DNA of 64,000 nt, taken from Sorangium sp051521495 (lineage in GTDB: Bacteria > Myxococcota_A > Polyangia > Polyangiales > Polyangiaceae). How positions within the stretch are numbered: position 1 is the stretch's first letter; the number at the start of each line of letters is the position of its first letter. The notes under the pieces were generated by a model, which searched no databases, was not told where the DNA came from, and was given only the letters and a program-made list of their open reading frames with translations. This document shows, piece by piece, positions 51,479 through 59,958 of this stretch. A program made the position numbers and the translations under genes. The stretch is taken from NCBI RefSeq assembly GCF_051521495.1, contig NZ_CP150355.1, positions 9,486,001-9,550,000 on the forward strand, written 5' to 3'.

Positions 51479-51487
51479 AACAATCGT

Positions 51488-52150
51488 ATGAACGACCGAG
51501 ACCCCCTCGCCCCTGCGGACGATCTCGATCCACGGCAGAGGCTCGTGGTCGCTGCGATCGATCAGATCGAGAAGCACGGCATGGGGCAGCTGACGGTGCG
51601 GAGGCTCGCGGCGGCGGCCGGCGTCAACATCGCCGCGGTGAACTACTATTTCCGGTCGAAGGAGGCGCTCGTCACGGCGGCGCTCGAGGGATCGATCCGG
51701 AACATGCTGGCGGACAGCGAGGAGTTCCTCGCGCGGATGGCTGACGAGCCCCTGGAGGCGCTGAGCGGGCTGCTCGGCTATTACCTCGAGGGCGGGATGC
51801 GGTACCCGAACGTGGGCAGGGCCCACCTGCACGACGCGTTTCACGCGGACGACTACAGCGGTCCTTTCCCGAAGCTCTTCGCGCCGGTGATGGAGCGCCT
51901 GCGCGATCGCGTCCAGACGGCGGTGCCCGGGCTCGACGAGCGCGCGGCGGCGCGCCGGGTGGTGGCGGCGCTCTCGGCGGTCTTCTTCCCGGCGTTCTTC
52001 GCGGGGCTTTACGCGGGGCTGAACGCGCTCGCGTCGCCGGCCGACCGTCTCGCCTACGCGCGAGAGCTGGCGCGGCAGACGTTGGCGCCCGTCGCGGTCC
52101 CGGAGCCGGCGGCGCCCGCGCCCCAGGGCAAGCGGCCGAAGCGCGGGTGA
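51488..52150 (+). CDS. TetR-family transcriptional regulator
   Basis: The protein has 220 residues. The helix-turn-helix is clear (RLVVAAIDQIEKHGMGQLTV, RRLAAAAGVNIAAVNYYFRS, KEALVTAAL), followed by a helical ligand domain with a His-containing stretch (GRAHLHDAFHADDY) and a Pro/Lys-rich tail. It resembles regulators of efflux or membrane genes. It diverges from the outer-membrane protein gene, with nested inverted repeats between them, so it probably represses both. The ligand is unknown. Confidence 0.9.
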   Translation: MNDRDPLAPADDLDPRQRLVVAAIDQIEKHGMGQLTVRRLAAAAGVNIAAVNYYFRSKEALVTAALEGSIRNMLADSEEFLARMADEPLEALSGLLGYYLEGGMRYPNVGRAHLHDAFHADDYSGPFPKLFAPVMERLRDRVQTAVPGLDERAAARRVVAALSAVFFPAFFAGLYAGLNALASPADRLAYARELARQTLAPVAVPEPAAPAPQGKRPKRG

Positions 52151-52248
52151 TCCGCGAGCGGTCGCGCGCCCGGGGTCACGCGCCCTCGATGGCGGGGCGG
52201 GCCTCGACGACGGGGGCGCTCCGGCGACGGGCGCCAGCGCGCGGCGGA

Positions 52249-52983
52249 TCAGGCATCGAAGAAGCGGCGCAGTCCGGGGCGGATGACCTCCTCGATGGTC
52301 TCATCGAGCAACACCCGGGCTTTCAGGCCGCTGCACAGCCCGAGCTGCTCCCCGTGCGGGGGCGCGTCGTGGGCCGGCAAGTGCGCGTGCTCGTGCTGCA
52401 CGAGGTGCCGGAACGCGACAGGCAGGTAGCGCTCGACCGCCTTCCGCTCTGCCGTGGAGAGCTCCGGCGCGACGTGCTCGAGGAGACGCCAGCCGAAGCG
52501 GGCGTGTCCGACCTCGTCGGCATAGATGCGCGTCAGCAGATCGAGCAGCGGTCCGGGCGGCATCTCCAGGCGCTCCGCGCCGATCAAGGCGACGGCCACC
52601 GTCTCGCTCATGCAGCAGATGTGGATCACGTTGCGGAGCGCGGCGGCGCGGGGGGGCGCGTCGCGGTGCAGGGGGAACTCCGGGCGCTCCGGGAGGCTCG
52701 CGGTCGCCGTCCCGCCGAGGGCCTCCACCACAGCGCCGCAGAGGATCCCGTGACGGCGCTCCTCGTCGGCGAAGCCCCGGCACGCGTCGGCGAGCTCCGG
52801 CGGGAAGTTCGCCTCGGCGAGCTGGCCTGCGAGCGCCTCGAACACGGCCGACGACGCGTGCTCGTTCACCATCCGCCCATGCCATGTGCGGATCGCCGAT
52901 GGGAACAGCGCCGCGGGATACCCGCTCACGTCGAAGGCACGCGCGCGCGCCTCGCCGCGGAGATCGAGCGTCGCCGTGTTCAT
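52249..52983 (-). CDS. ferritin-like diiron protein
   Basis: The protein has 244 residues. A four-helix diiron site can be placed: E41 (VNEHASSAVFEAL), E74/E75 with H78 (DEERRHGI), E127 (MSETVAVAL) and E157 with H160 (ADEVGHARFG). This is the ExnExxH arrangement of ferritin-like oxidases and hydroxylases rather than iron-storage ferritin. Its ATG overlaps the stop of the Cys-rich lipoprotein gene (ATGA), so the two products are made together and may cooperate; a cytoplasmic oxidase paired with an exported protein is unusual. The substrate is unknown. Confidence 0.8.
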   Translation of the reverse strand: MNTATLDLRGEARARAFDVSGYPAALFPSAIRTWHGRMVNEHASSAVFEALAGQLAEANFPPELADACRGFADEERRHGILCGAVVEALGGTATASLPERPEFPLHRDAPPRAAALRNVIHICCMSETVAVALIGAERLEMPPGPLLDLLTRIYADEVGHARFGWRLLEHVAPELSTAERKAVERYLPVAFRHLVQHEHAHLPAHDAPPHGEQLGLCSGLKARVLLDETIEEVIRPGLRRFFDA

Positions 52984-53699
52984 GCGACCTCCGACGCGGC
53001 GTCGGCGTCGAGCGCCGGCGGGACCGGGGGGCCCCAGGGCGTACAGAACGTCTCCAGATAGAGCTCCTCCTCGGGAGCGACCACGTCGCCGAAGCAGCAG
53101 ACTTGCCGGACGGGCTCGGCCTCTCTGTAGGAGATGGCCTGGGCGCCCACGCCCACGATCAGCGCGGTACAGCAGTTCACGAAGGAGGCGTCTCCCGCGA
53201 GGGCCGCCCGCTGCTCCTCGGAGAACACCGTCCCGCGGGCAGGCACGCGCTGCGCGGCGTAGTCGACGCAGCACTCGAGCTCGGCGCGGGGGCGAGGGTC
53301 CTTGTCGTCGAGGCTCACCTGCTCGGCGCACGCGAGCTCGGCCGGCGCCGGCGGAGAGCCGCCGGCGCCGCCCGCGCCGCCCGCGCCGCCCTCACCGGGC
53401 GTCGGGACAGGCGTGACCTCACCCGGCGTCGGCGCGGCCCCACCGCCGCCGGCCGTCGCACCGCCGCCGGCCGTCGCACCGCCGCCGGCCGTCGCACCGC
53501 CGCCGGCCGTCGCACCGCCGCCGGGCGGATCGGGGTCGCCCGGCGCTTCCGCCGGGGTCTCCTCTTCGGGATCCAGCGTCGATGACTGCCCGCCAGAGAC
53601 GTAACGTCCGCTGCAGCCCGCCAGGGCGCCACAGGCCAGCGCTCCCAGCGCGACCCTCGCTGCTGCATGCAGTGCTGCCCGTCTCGTCTCCTCACGCAT
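52980..53699 (-). CDS. Cys-rich lipoprotein with GGGATA repeats
   Basis: The protein has 239 residues from the ATG at 53699 (GGAGAGCTT upstream). The lipobox GALAGCSG is followed by a linker with four exact GGGATA repeats (18-bp DNA repeat at about 53454-53525) and Gly/Ala-rich runs. The C-terminal domain carries paired cysteines (LECCVDYAAQ, FVNCCTALIV, VRQVCCFGDV, TFCTPWG), suggesting a disulfide- or metal-stabilised fold. It overlaps the downstream ferritin-like gene by 4 bp. I do not recognise the family. Confidence 0.7.
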   Translation of the reverse strand: MREETRRAALHAAARVALGALACGALAGCSGRYVSGGQSSTLDPEEETPAEAPGDPDPPGGGATAGGGATAGGGATAGGGATAGGGGAAPTPGEVTPVPTPGEGGAGGAGGAGGSPPAPAELACAEQVSLDDKDPRPRAELECCVDYAAQRVPARGTVFSEEQRAALAGDASFVNCCTALIVGVGAQAISYREAEPVRQVCCFGDVVAPEEELYLETFCTPWGPPVPPALDADAASEVA

Positions 53700-53860
53700 A
53701 AGCTCTCCTCCGGTGGAATTGGCTGTTTGCCGCAGGGCGCGGCGCGAGCCGATCTCTCGGCCCATATGCATCAGGCTAGGCGCGCAGCACAGCAAAGAGA
53801 ATCTGTATTTTCCTCACGCCATTGAACTGAAAGTCATAACAATGGCATTGCCTGTTCAGC

Positions 53861-53990
53861 TCAGGATTCCGGGTCGCGCCCCGCGGATCGATAAGCCCCC
53901 GGCGGGACACCGACCTCCCGGCGAAACGCGACGTTGAAGGCCGCCTCGTCCCGGTACCCGACGGACGACGCCACCTCGGCGAGCGCGAGC
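53861..53990 (-). pseudogene. AraC-type regulator, C-terminal fragment
   Basis: The frame reads LALAEVASSVGYRDEAAFNV then AFRREVGVPPGAYR: the second helix-turn-helix of AraC regulators with the family's GY..E..F...F+r..G..P..YR signature. Upstream the frame has no cupin sensor or first helix-turn-helix; it runs into the end of the transporter gene. Only the tail of the gene survives. Confidence 0.65.
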
Positions 53991-54075
53991 TGCGCGGCCT
54001 GGGGTGGTCGCCGGACGTCGGAGAGGCGCTCGGAGGCATCTGCGGCGCCCTGCGCGACCCCGCGCAGGGATACGC

Positions 54076-55314
54076 TCACCGCGGCGCCTCCGCGCCTCGC
54101 TTGCCGTCGAAGGTGAGCAGCAGAATATAAGAGAAAGCGCAGACGACGAGGCTGCCGAACACGATCATCGGCAGCGAGTAGGCCAGCCTCTCCAGGCCCA
54201 CCCCCTCGATCAGCTTTCCCGTGAGCGCCGGGAGGATCATGCCGCCGAGGCTGTCGCCGACGAGCACCAGCCCGGTCGCGAACGCCGTCATGGGCACGAT
54301 CTGCCCCGCGAGCGTGAAGCCGCTCGGCCAGAGCGGCGCCATGAAGAGCCCGAGCCCGAGCGCGACCCACCACAGGAGCGCGCTCGAGGGCGGCAGGAGC
54401 AGCATCAGCGCGGACAGCACGAGGCAGCCGCCGAGCGCCCCGGGGATGACCTGGCGTGGCGTGAAGCGGATCGCCACCGGGATCGAGATCAGCCTCCCGA
54501 TGGTGAACGAGAGCCAGAACCCCGAGGTGAGGTACGCGGCCCCGGCCGCCGAGACGACGCCCAGCGTGAGGGAATACGTGTAGATCCAGCTCCCGAACGT
54601 GATCTCCCCGCCGACGTAAGCGAACAGGTACAGCACCGCGACGAGCACCGGCAGGAGGGGCAGCGAGCGATCCGCGCCCTTGGCTGCGGCGTCCTTCCCT
54701 GTCTTTTCCCGAGGCTCGGGGCTGTGCCGCATCGAGAGCACGCACAGGGCGACGAGGCTCGAGAAGACGGCCACGGCCCAGTACGCCGCGCGGTAACCGC
54801 CCCAGGCGCCCGGGACGCGCGCGACAAGGAGCGGCGACACGAACGCGCCCAGCCCGAAGCAGAAGTGCAGCCCGTTCATGAAGGGGCTGACCTTCTCGCC
54901 GTGCGTCCAGAGGAGCAGCGCGTTCGCGCCCGTGTTGATCAGCCCCTCCGCGAGGCCCCGGCAGAACGCCAGGACCACGAGGAGCCACAGCCACGGGACG
55001 GTCGGGATGACGGCGAGGCACGCGGCGGCGATCAGGTGCGCTCCCCCGAGCAGGGTGTGCCCGTGCACGCGATCGAACAGCTTGCCCCCCCAGAGCGTGC
55101 CGAGCGTGTAGCCGACCCCCCCGCCGAGGAACAGCGAGCCCATGTCCCCGACGCGGGAGCCCGTCTGCCGCGCCAGGTCCGGCAGGGTCGGTCCGGTGAT
55201 CGCCGTGATGAGGCCCAGACAGATGAAAAGCCCGAAGTAGCCGGCCGTCTGGCGCAGCGCCCGATCGCTCCACCGGCTCGGGACCGAGCGATCCTCCGCG
55301 GCTGCAATGCTCAT
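54076..55314 (-). CDS. major facilitator superfamily transporter
   Basis: The protein has 412 residues and twelve membrane helices, for example QTAGYFGLFICLGLITAITG, WLWLLVVLAFCRGLAEGLIN, LVAVLYLFAYVGGEITFGSW and IVFGSLVVCAFSYILLLTF. MFS loop motifs are seen (GGVGYTLGTLWGGKLFDRVH). The fold resembles FucP/MFSD4-type sugar or small-metabolite transporters. It begins 4 bp after the stop of the upstream small membrane protein gene, so it is the last gene of the polysaccharide operon; it may export or import a building block. Confidence 0.85.
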   Translation of the reverse strand: MSIAAAEDRSVPSRWSDRALRQTAGYFGLFICLGLITAITGPTLPDLARQTGSRVGDMGSLFLGGGVGYTLGTLWGGKLFDRVHGHTLLGGAHLIAAACLAVIPTVPWLWLLVVLAFCRGLAEGLINTGANALLLWTHGEKVSPFMNGLHFCFGLGAFVSPLLVARVPGAWGGYRAAYWAVAVFSSLVALCVLSMRHSPEPREKTGKDAAAKGADRSLPLLPVLVAVLYLFAYVGGEITFGSWIYTYSLTLGVVSAAGAAYLTSGFWLSFTIGRLISIPVAIRFTPRQVIPGALGGCLVLSALMLLLPPSSALLWWVALGLGLFMAPLWPSGFTLAGQIVPMTAFATGLVLVGDSLGGMILPALTGKLIEGVGLERLAYSLPMIVFGSLVVCAFSYILLLTFDGKRGAEAPR

Positions 55315-55318
55315 CGCT

Positions 55319-55735
55319 TCACTCCTTTTGCCCCATGCATTCTGCCCCATGCTGGGGCTCGTGTGCCGGACCCGGCGCGGCCGGACCTCCCGGGGGATCG
55401 CCGGCGCGCGCGGCGCCGGCCGCGCGCTGCCGCTCATGCTCGATGCGCCACGACTCGAAAGCCAGCGCCTGGAGCGCTGAGAGGACGAGGACCGAGACGT
55501 CGGTGTTGACGTACAGCCAGATGAACCCCAGCCCGAGGCCGCGCACGAGCAGCGCCACCGCCGCCCCGACGGCGACGTTGCCGCCCCAGAACAGGAGGCA
55601 CACGCCCACGCAGCGGATCGCGCGCCGGAGCGCGGGCGGGACGAGGCCGGCGCGCATCCCCCGGCGGCGCCCCGCCGCGTACGCCGCGCACGACGTGGCG
55701 GCGACCACGCCCAGGATGTAGAGCGCGTCCGACAC
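55319..55735 (-). CDS. small membrane protein of the polysaccharide operon
   Basis: The protein has 138 residues from a GTG at 55735, two bases after the DUF218 stop. Membrane segments: DALYILGVVAATSCAAYAAG, CVGVCLLFWGGNVAVGAAV and FIWLYVNTDVSVLVLSALQA; the C-terminus is charged and Pro-rich. No family is recognised. Its position between DUF218 and the MFS gene, with translational coupling distances, argues for a role with that operon. Confidence 0.6.
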   Translation of the reverse strand: MSDALYILGVVAATSCAAYAAGRRRGMRAGLVPPALRRAIRCVGVCLLFWGGNVAVGAAVALLVRGLGLGFIWLYVNTDVSVLVLSALQALAFESWRIEHERQRAAGAARAGDPPGGPAAPGPAHEPQHGAECMGQKE

Positions 55736-55737
55736 CG

Positions 55738-56364
55738 CTACGCCTCCCCGCGGAGCCGGGCCAGCGCGCGCGCCGCGAGTTCCTGGAGCAGCCGGCCGAT
55801 CGCCGAGAGGCGCTCCCCCGGGATGTTCGACGCCGGCGAGCCCTCCGCGACGGGCGCGGCGAGGACCTCGAAGCCCGCGCGCTCGAAGAGCCGGCGCGCG
55901 CGAAGGATGCGGTGCGCGCCGGTGACGAGCAGGATCCTCCTTGCGCCCCTCGGCAGCAGGAGCTCCGCGCTGCGCTGGGCTTCCACCGCCGTGGTCAGCC
56001 CGCGCGGCTCGGTGAGGAGGGCCGACGCGGGGACGCCGAGGCCCTGCGCGAGGCGGGCGCGCGACTCGGCCTCGCTCGCCTCCCCGTTGCGGCTGCCGAG
56101 CATCAGCACGAGCGGCGCGCGCCCCTCGCGGTACAGCGCGACGGCCTCGACCGCGCGCCGGAGGGAATCCTCCGGGAGCCGCCCGTCCGGATCGACGTCC
56201 GCGCCGAGGACGACCACGGCGTCGGCCTGCCCGGCGTCGGGCGCCGACGCCATCCAGCGATCGAGCGGCGCGGCGGCCGGCGTGAACGCGGCGACGGCGA
56301 AGGCCGCGAGCCCCACCACGCCGACCGCGGTGCTCAGGCGGTCCCACGCTCCTTCCATGCGCAT
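55738..56364 (-). CDS. DUF218 (YdcF/ElyC-like) membrane protein
   Basis: The protein has 208 residues. One N-terminal membrane helix (VGVVGLAAFAVAAFTP) anchors a DUF218 domain with its conserved elements: ADAVVVLGADVDPDGRLPED, APLVLMLGSRNGEASEAESR and RRILLVTGAHRILRARRLF. DUF218 proteins (for example ElyC and SanA) act in envelope biogenesis, often around lipid-linked sugar intermediates. It lies in the polysaccharide operon, 24 bp downstream of the aminotransferase gene, which fits such a role. Confidence 0.88.
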   Translation of the reverse strand: MRMEGAWDRLSTAVGVVGLAAFAVAAFTPAAAPLDRWMASAPDAGQADAVVVLGADVDPDGRLPEDSLRRAVEAVALYREGRAPLVLMLGSRNGEASEAESRARLAQGLGVPASALLTEPRGLTTAVEAQRSAELLLPRGARRILLVTGAHRILRARRLFERAGFEVLAAPVAEGSPASNIPGERLSAIGRLLQELAARALARLRGEA

Positions 56365-56388
56365 GGCGTCGGATCCCCGGCGCGGCCC

Positions 56389-57555
56389 CTACGTGGCGCC
56401 CAGGAGGGCGGGCCTCGGAGCGCGCGCGTGCGGCCGCCGCGCCTCCAGCTCCTCCGCGACGCCGTGGATGGCGGCCTCGACGCGCTCGAGCGTCTCCTCG
56501 CTCATCCGGCCGTGCAGGGGCAGGCAGACCTGGCCCGCGCAGAGCCGGTCCGTGTTCGGCAGGACGACGCCCGCGGAGAGGCAGCTCAGCTCGTGCAGCG
56601 GCGGGTAGAAGTACCGGCGCGCCTCCACGCCGCGCCGCGCGAAGGCCGCGATGACGTCGTCGATCGGGGCGTCGATCAGCCCGACCCCGAGGTTCTGCCC
56701 GTTGGGGTTCACGCCCGGCGGGATGCGCTGGGTGCGGTACACCTGCGGGTGCCGGGACAGGGCCGCGCGCAGCCGCTCGAGGTACGAGCGCCTGCGCGCC
56801 AGCGCCTCGGGGAGCCGGCGGAGCGACGAGAGCGCCAGCGCGGCGCGCAGCTCGTCCAGCTTGGCGTTCATCCCCGGGACCGACGCCGAGAGCGGCTGCG
56901 CGAGCCCGTGGTTGCGCAGCCGGCGCATCGCCGCGGTCACCTCGCGATCCGGCGAGACGACCACGCCGCCCTCCGCGGCCACGAGGACCTTGGTGGCGTG
57001 CAGCGAGTAGGTCGTCGCGGTGAGGAGCGCCTCGGCCTCCCGGCTCGCCGTCTCGGTGCCCATGCCGTGCGCGTTGTCGTAGATCACGGCCGCGCCCGCG
57101 TCGCGGGCCTGCCGCGCGATGGCGGCCAGATCGGGCGGGACGCCGAACACGTTGACCGGAAGGACCAGCGTCGCGCCGTGCTCCGCGAGCAGGCGGCGGA
57201 GGTGCTCCGGATCCAGCGTCCAGGTCTCCGGATCGATGTCGCAGAAGACCGGCTCGAAGCCCGCGTGCACCGCAGCGTTGAGCGTCGCGATGAAGGTGAA
57301 CGCGGGGAGGATCGCCTTGCCCCGCCGCACCGCCGCGGCCTCGATGGCGAGGCTGATCGCGATCGCGCCGTTCGAGACGGCCACGGCCTCCTCGACGCCG
57401 AGGAACGCCGCGATCGCCCGCTCGAAGCCCTCCGCGAACGGGCCGCCGTTGCTCAGCCGCCCCGTGCGCAGGACCTCGGCGATCTGCGCCGCGATCGCGT
57501 CCGGTTCGTCCACTTGCGGCAAGACCATGGGGATGAGGGGTCGCGTTTCGCTCAT
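56389..57555 (-). CDS. DegT/DnrJ/EryC1-family sugar aminotransferase
   Basis: The protein has 388 residues and is PLP-dependent. The N-terminus RTGRLSNGGPFAEGFERAIA, the cofactor-binding region SNGAIAISLAIEAA, IYDNAHGMGTE and the Schiff-base lysine in YSLHATKVLVAAEGG (about residue 187) mark it as an aminotransferase of nucleotide-activated keto sugars. It would supply an amino sugar for the polysaccharide. Its start overlaps the WecG-type gene by 4 bp. The length is typical. A dehydratase partner is not seen in the window. Confidence 0.92.
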   Translation of the reverse strand: MSETRPLIPMVLPQVDEPDAIAAQIAEVLRTGRLSNGGPFAEGFERAIAAFLGVEEAVAVSNGAIAISLAIEAAAVRRGKAILPAFTFIATLNAAVHAGFEPVFCDIDPETWTLDPEHLRRLLAEHGATLVLPVNVFGVPPDLAAIARQARDAGAAVIYDNAHGMGTETASREAEALLTATTYSLHATKVLVAAEGGVVVSPDREVTAAMRRLRNHGLAQPLSASVPGMNAKLDELRAALALSSLRRLPEALARRRSYLERLRAALSRHPQVYRTQRIPPGVNPNGQNLGVGLIDAPIDDVIAAFARRGVEARRYFYPPLHELSCLSAGVVLPNTDRLCAGQVCLPLHGRMSEETLERVEAAIHGVAEELEARRPHARAPRPALLGAT

Positions 57556-58331
57556 GCTTGTCTCTCCGGACGAAGGCGCTGGTGGACGACACGGCCGATG
57601 AACTCCGGGATGCCGAGCAGGTACCGCCGCCAGAGCCGCCGCGGCTCGACCGCCAGGCGGTAGAGCCACTGGACGTGGCTCCGGCGCACCCACTCGGGCG
57701 GGTAGGCCACGGCCCCGGCCACCTGATCCAGCAGCCCGCCCATGCACCAGGTGGCGCGCACCTCGAGCGCCGCGAGGTGCTGGCTCACCCAGAGCTCCTG
57801 CTTGGGCGGGCCGAGGCCGACGATGAGCAAGGCGGCGCCCGATCCGTTGATCTTCCGGACCACCGCCGCCTCTTCCTCCGGGGCGAAGTACCCGTGGTGG
57901 ACGCCGGCGATCCGGAGCCCCGGGCGCTGCTCGACCAGGCGGCGCGCGACCTCGTCGGCGATCCCGGGCGCGCCGCCGAGCAGGAAGACCGAGGCCCCGC
58001 GCTCGGCGCAGAGGTCCACGATCCGACCGAGCTCGCTCGGTCCCACGTTGATCCGCTCCGGGCACGGCCCGCCCAGCAGGCGCGCCGCCCAGACCACCCC
58101 GATGCCGTCGGCGTACACGACGTCGGCCCGGGAGACGGAGGCGCGGTACGGCGCCTCGCGCGCCGCCAGCGTGGCGCAGTACGCGTTGACGTAGGTGTAG
58201 TAGTCCGACCTGGCGCGCGTCGTCTGCAAGGCCTCGCCCAGGCGGAGCAGCAGCTGCTCGAAGGAGAGCCGCGCGACGGGGACGCCGAGGACGTCGATCC
58301 GGGGCGCGATCGAGGGCGGATCGAGGATCAT
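57552..58331 (-). CDS. WecG/TagA/CpsF-family glycosyltransferase (GT26)
   Basis: The protein has 259 residues and shows the family signatures YTYVNAYCATLAAREAPYRA, ADVVYADGIGVVWAARLLGG (catalytic Asp), FLLGGAPGIADEVARRL and LLIVGLGPPKQELWVSQHLA, ending with basic membrane-associating helices (RLWRRYLLG). It adds N-acetylmannosaminuronic acid- or N-acetylmannosamine-type residues to lipid-linked sugars in known members. It overlaps both neighbours by 4 bp, so it is tightly coupled within the operon. Confidence 0.93.
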   Translation of the reverse strand: MILDPPSIAPRIDVLGVPVARLSFEQLLLRLGEALQTTRARSDYYTYVNAYCATLAAREAPYRASVSRADVVYADGIGVVWAARLLGGPCPERINVGPSELGRIVDLCAERGASVFLLGGAPGIADEVARRLVEQRPGLRIAGVHHGYFAPEEEAAVVRKINGSGAALLIVGLGPPKQELWVSQHLAALEVRATWCMGGLLDQVAGAVAYPPEWVRRSHVQWLYRLAVEPRRLWRRYLLGIPEFIGRVVHQRLRPERQA

Positions 58332-59743
58332 GCGTCGCCCCGGGACGGCGCCACCTTGTCCTGCGCGCTGATGAACGCGCGCGGATCGGTGACCGGGCTG
58401 CGATCGACGACGGGCCGCGCCTCGTCGGTGCCGAACATCGCGACGTAGTCGCCGTGGAACCCGTCGCAGATGTCGCGGAGCGCGCAGCTCCGGCACCCCG
58501 CGCCCTTCTGGTAGCCGTTGTGCTCGACGCGGTTCAGCGCGTCGTGGCGGTAGGCGGCGTCGCGATCCCCGCGGCGGCGGAGGAGCCGGTAGGACAGCCC
58601 TTCCAGCTTCCTCATCACGGGGCCGAGCCGCGGGTCCGTGTCCGCGCGGAGCATCCGGCCCCGGAGGTCGAGTGCGTCCGCCAGGCGGAGGAGCGGCTGC
58701 CGGAGCGGGCCGAGGCGCGGCCGCGCGCCGAGCGGAACGGGCGGCGACACGGCGCCGGCCCGCATCCGCTGCGGGCCCTTGTTGGTCCAGGTCCAGCTCG
58801 CGAAATCCCACTCGTGCGGGTCGTACGAGAGCTGCTGGTAGTTGTACACCGACTGCCAGTGGCGCTCGGGGACGATGCAGTGGGGCAGGTAGCGGACGTT
58901 CGCCTCCACGCCGGCCTGCGCGAGCACGTCCAGGGCCTCGTCGAGCGGACCCCGCAGGTCGGCGTAGCGAGGCACGTTCTCCGCGGTGCGGGCGCCCTCC
59001 TTGCGCTGATCCGCGAAGGGGTTGAAGGCGAGGAAGTTGACGGCGCGCGCCCCCAGCTCCACCGAGAGCTTCGCGATCGCCGGGAGCTGCGGCACCGCGA
59101 GCTTCGACATCACGCAGTTCACGCGGAACGGCACGTCGAGCGCGATGAGGTGGTTCAGCGCGCGCATCTGGCGCACGTGCGCGCCGCTCACGCCCACGGC
59201 CAGGTCGTGCGCCTTCCCTAGCCCCTGGACGCTGACCAGGAAGTCGGCGACGCCGGAGTCCTTGAACTGCTGCGCCTTGTCGCGCTTGTCGAGCACCAGC
59301 GCGTTCGTGATGAGCGTCGGCGCGAGGCCGATCCCGGCGCAGTACCGGACCAGCGCGTGGATGTCGCGCCAGATGGTCGGCTCGCCGCCCTGGATGTCGA
59401 TCGCGTTGTTCCCGTAGAACTCGACCAGGGTCCGGCAGATCTCCTGCGCCTTCTCCAGCGACATGAACGGGTGCTCGGGGTGCTCCTTGTCCTCGATCCG
59501 ATCGAGGAAGTAGCAGAAGTGGCAGCGGAGGTTGCACGTCTGCCCGAGCCACAGCACGCCGCGGCGGGTGAGCTCGCGGGTCCGGCCGTGGGACAGCGGC
59601 GCGGCGGCCGGGCGCGTGGCCGGCACCGCCAGCGCGAGGGCTCGCTCGAGCAGGATCTCCGGCGGCTCGATGTCCGCCGAGACCAGCGACTCCTTCCGCC
59701 TGAGCTGCACCAACGAAACGTTGCCATCCGTGCTGATCTTCAC
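58328..59743 (-). CDS. radical SAM enzyme with SPASM-like C-terminus
   Basis: The protein has 471 residues from the GTG at 59743 (GAGGAGAGGACCAC upstream). The cluster motif CNLRCHFC (C-x3-C-x2-C, about residue 73) and the following DIQGGEPTIW, ITNAL and LVSVQG strands define a radical SAM barrel. The C-terminus has another Cys group (CRSCALRDICDGFHGDY) resembling SPASM/twitch auxiliary-cluster domains. SPASM enzymes modify peptides, proteins or sugars. It is the first gene of the operon with WecG and DegT, so modification of a sugar or a linked peptide is plausible, but unproven. Confidence 0.88.
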   Translation of the reverse strand: MKISTDGNVSLVQLRRKESLVSADIEPPEILLERALALAVPATRPAAAPLSHGRTRELTRRGVLWLGQTCNLRCHFCYFLDRIEDKEHPEHPFMSLEKAQEICRTLVEFYGNNAIDIQGGEPTIWRDIHALVRYCAGIGLAPTLITNALVLDKRDKAQQFKDSGVADFLVSVQGLGKAHDLAVGVSGAHVRQMRALNHLIALDVPFRVNCVMSKLAVPQLPAIAKLSVELGARAVNFLAFNPFADQRKEGARTAENVPRYADLRGPLDEALDVLAQAGVEANVRYLPHCIVPERHWQSVYNYQQLSYDPHEWDFASWTWTNKGPQRMRAGAVSPPVPLGARPRLGPLRQPLLRLADALDLRGRMLRADTDPRLGPVMRKLEGLSYRLLRRRGDRDAAYRHDALNRVEHNGYQKGAGCRSCALRDICDGFHGDYVAMFGTDEARPVVDRSPVTDPRAFISAQDKVAPSRGDA

Positions 59744-59958
59744 GTGGTCCTCTCCTCGATTCGATCCTTCACACGCGGCGCGCGGCGCGCGGCGTCCACA
59801 AGGCGCCGGCGCGGCTCGGGGCAATCCGATCTCGACGGCGATCGACGGTGCACGGCGCGCGCGACACGCGCGACACACAAGCGCCCGCCCCGCCGGGCGG
59901 CGGATCCGCTGACGGGAAGTTGAACCGCACCGCGATCGGCGCGATAGGGGAGCGCCAT

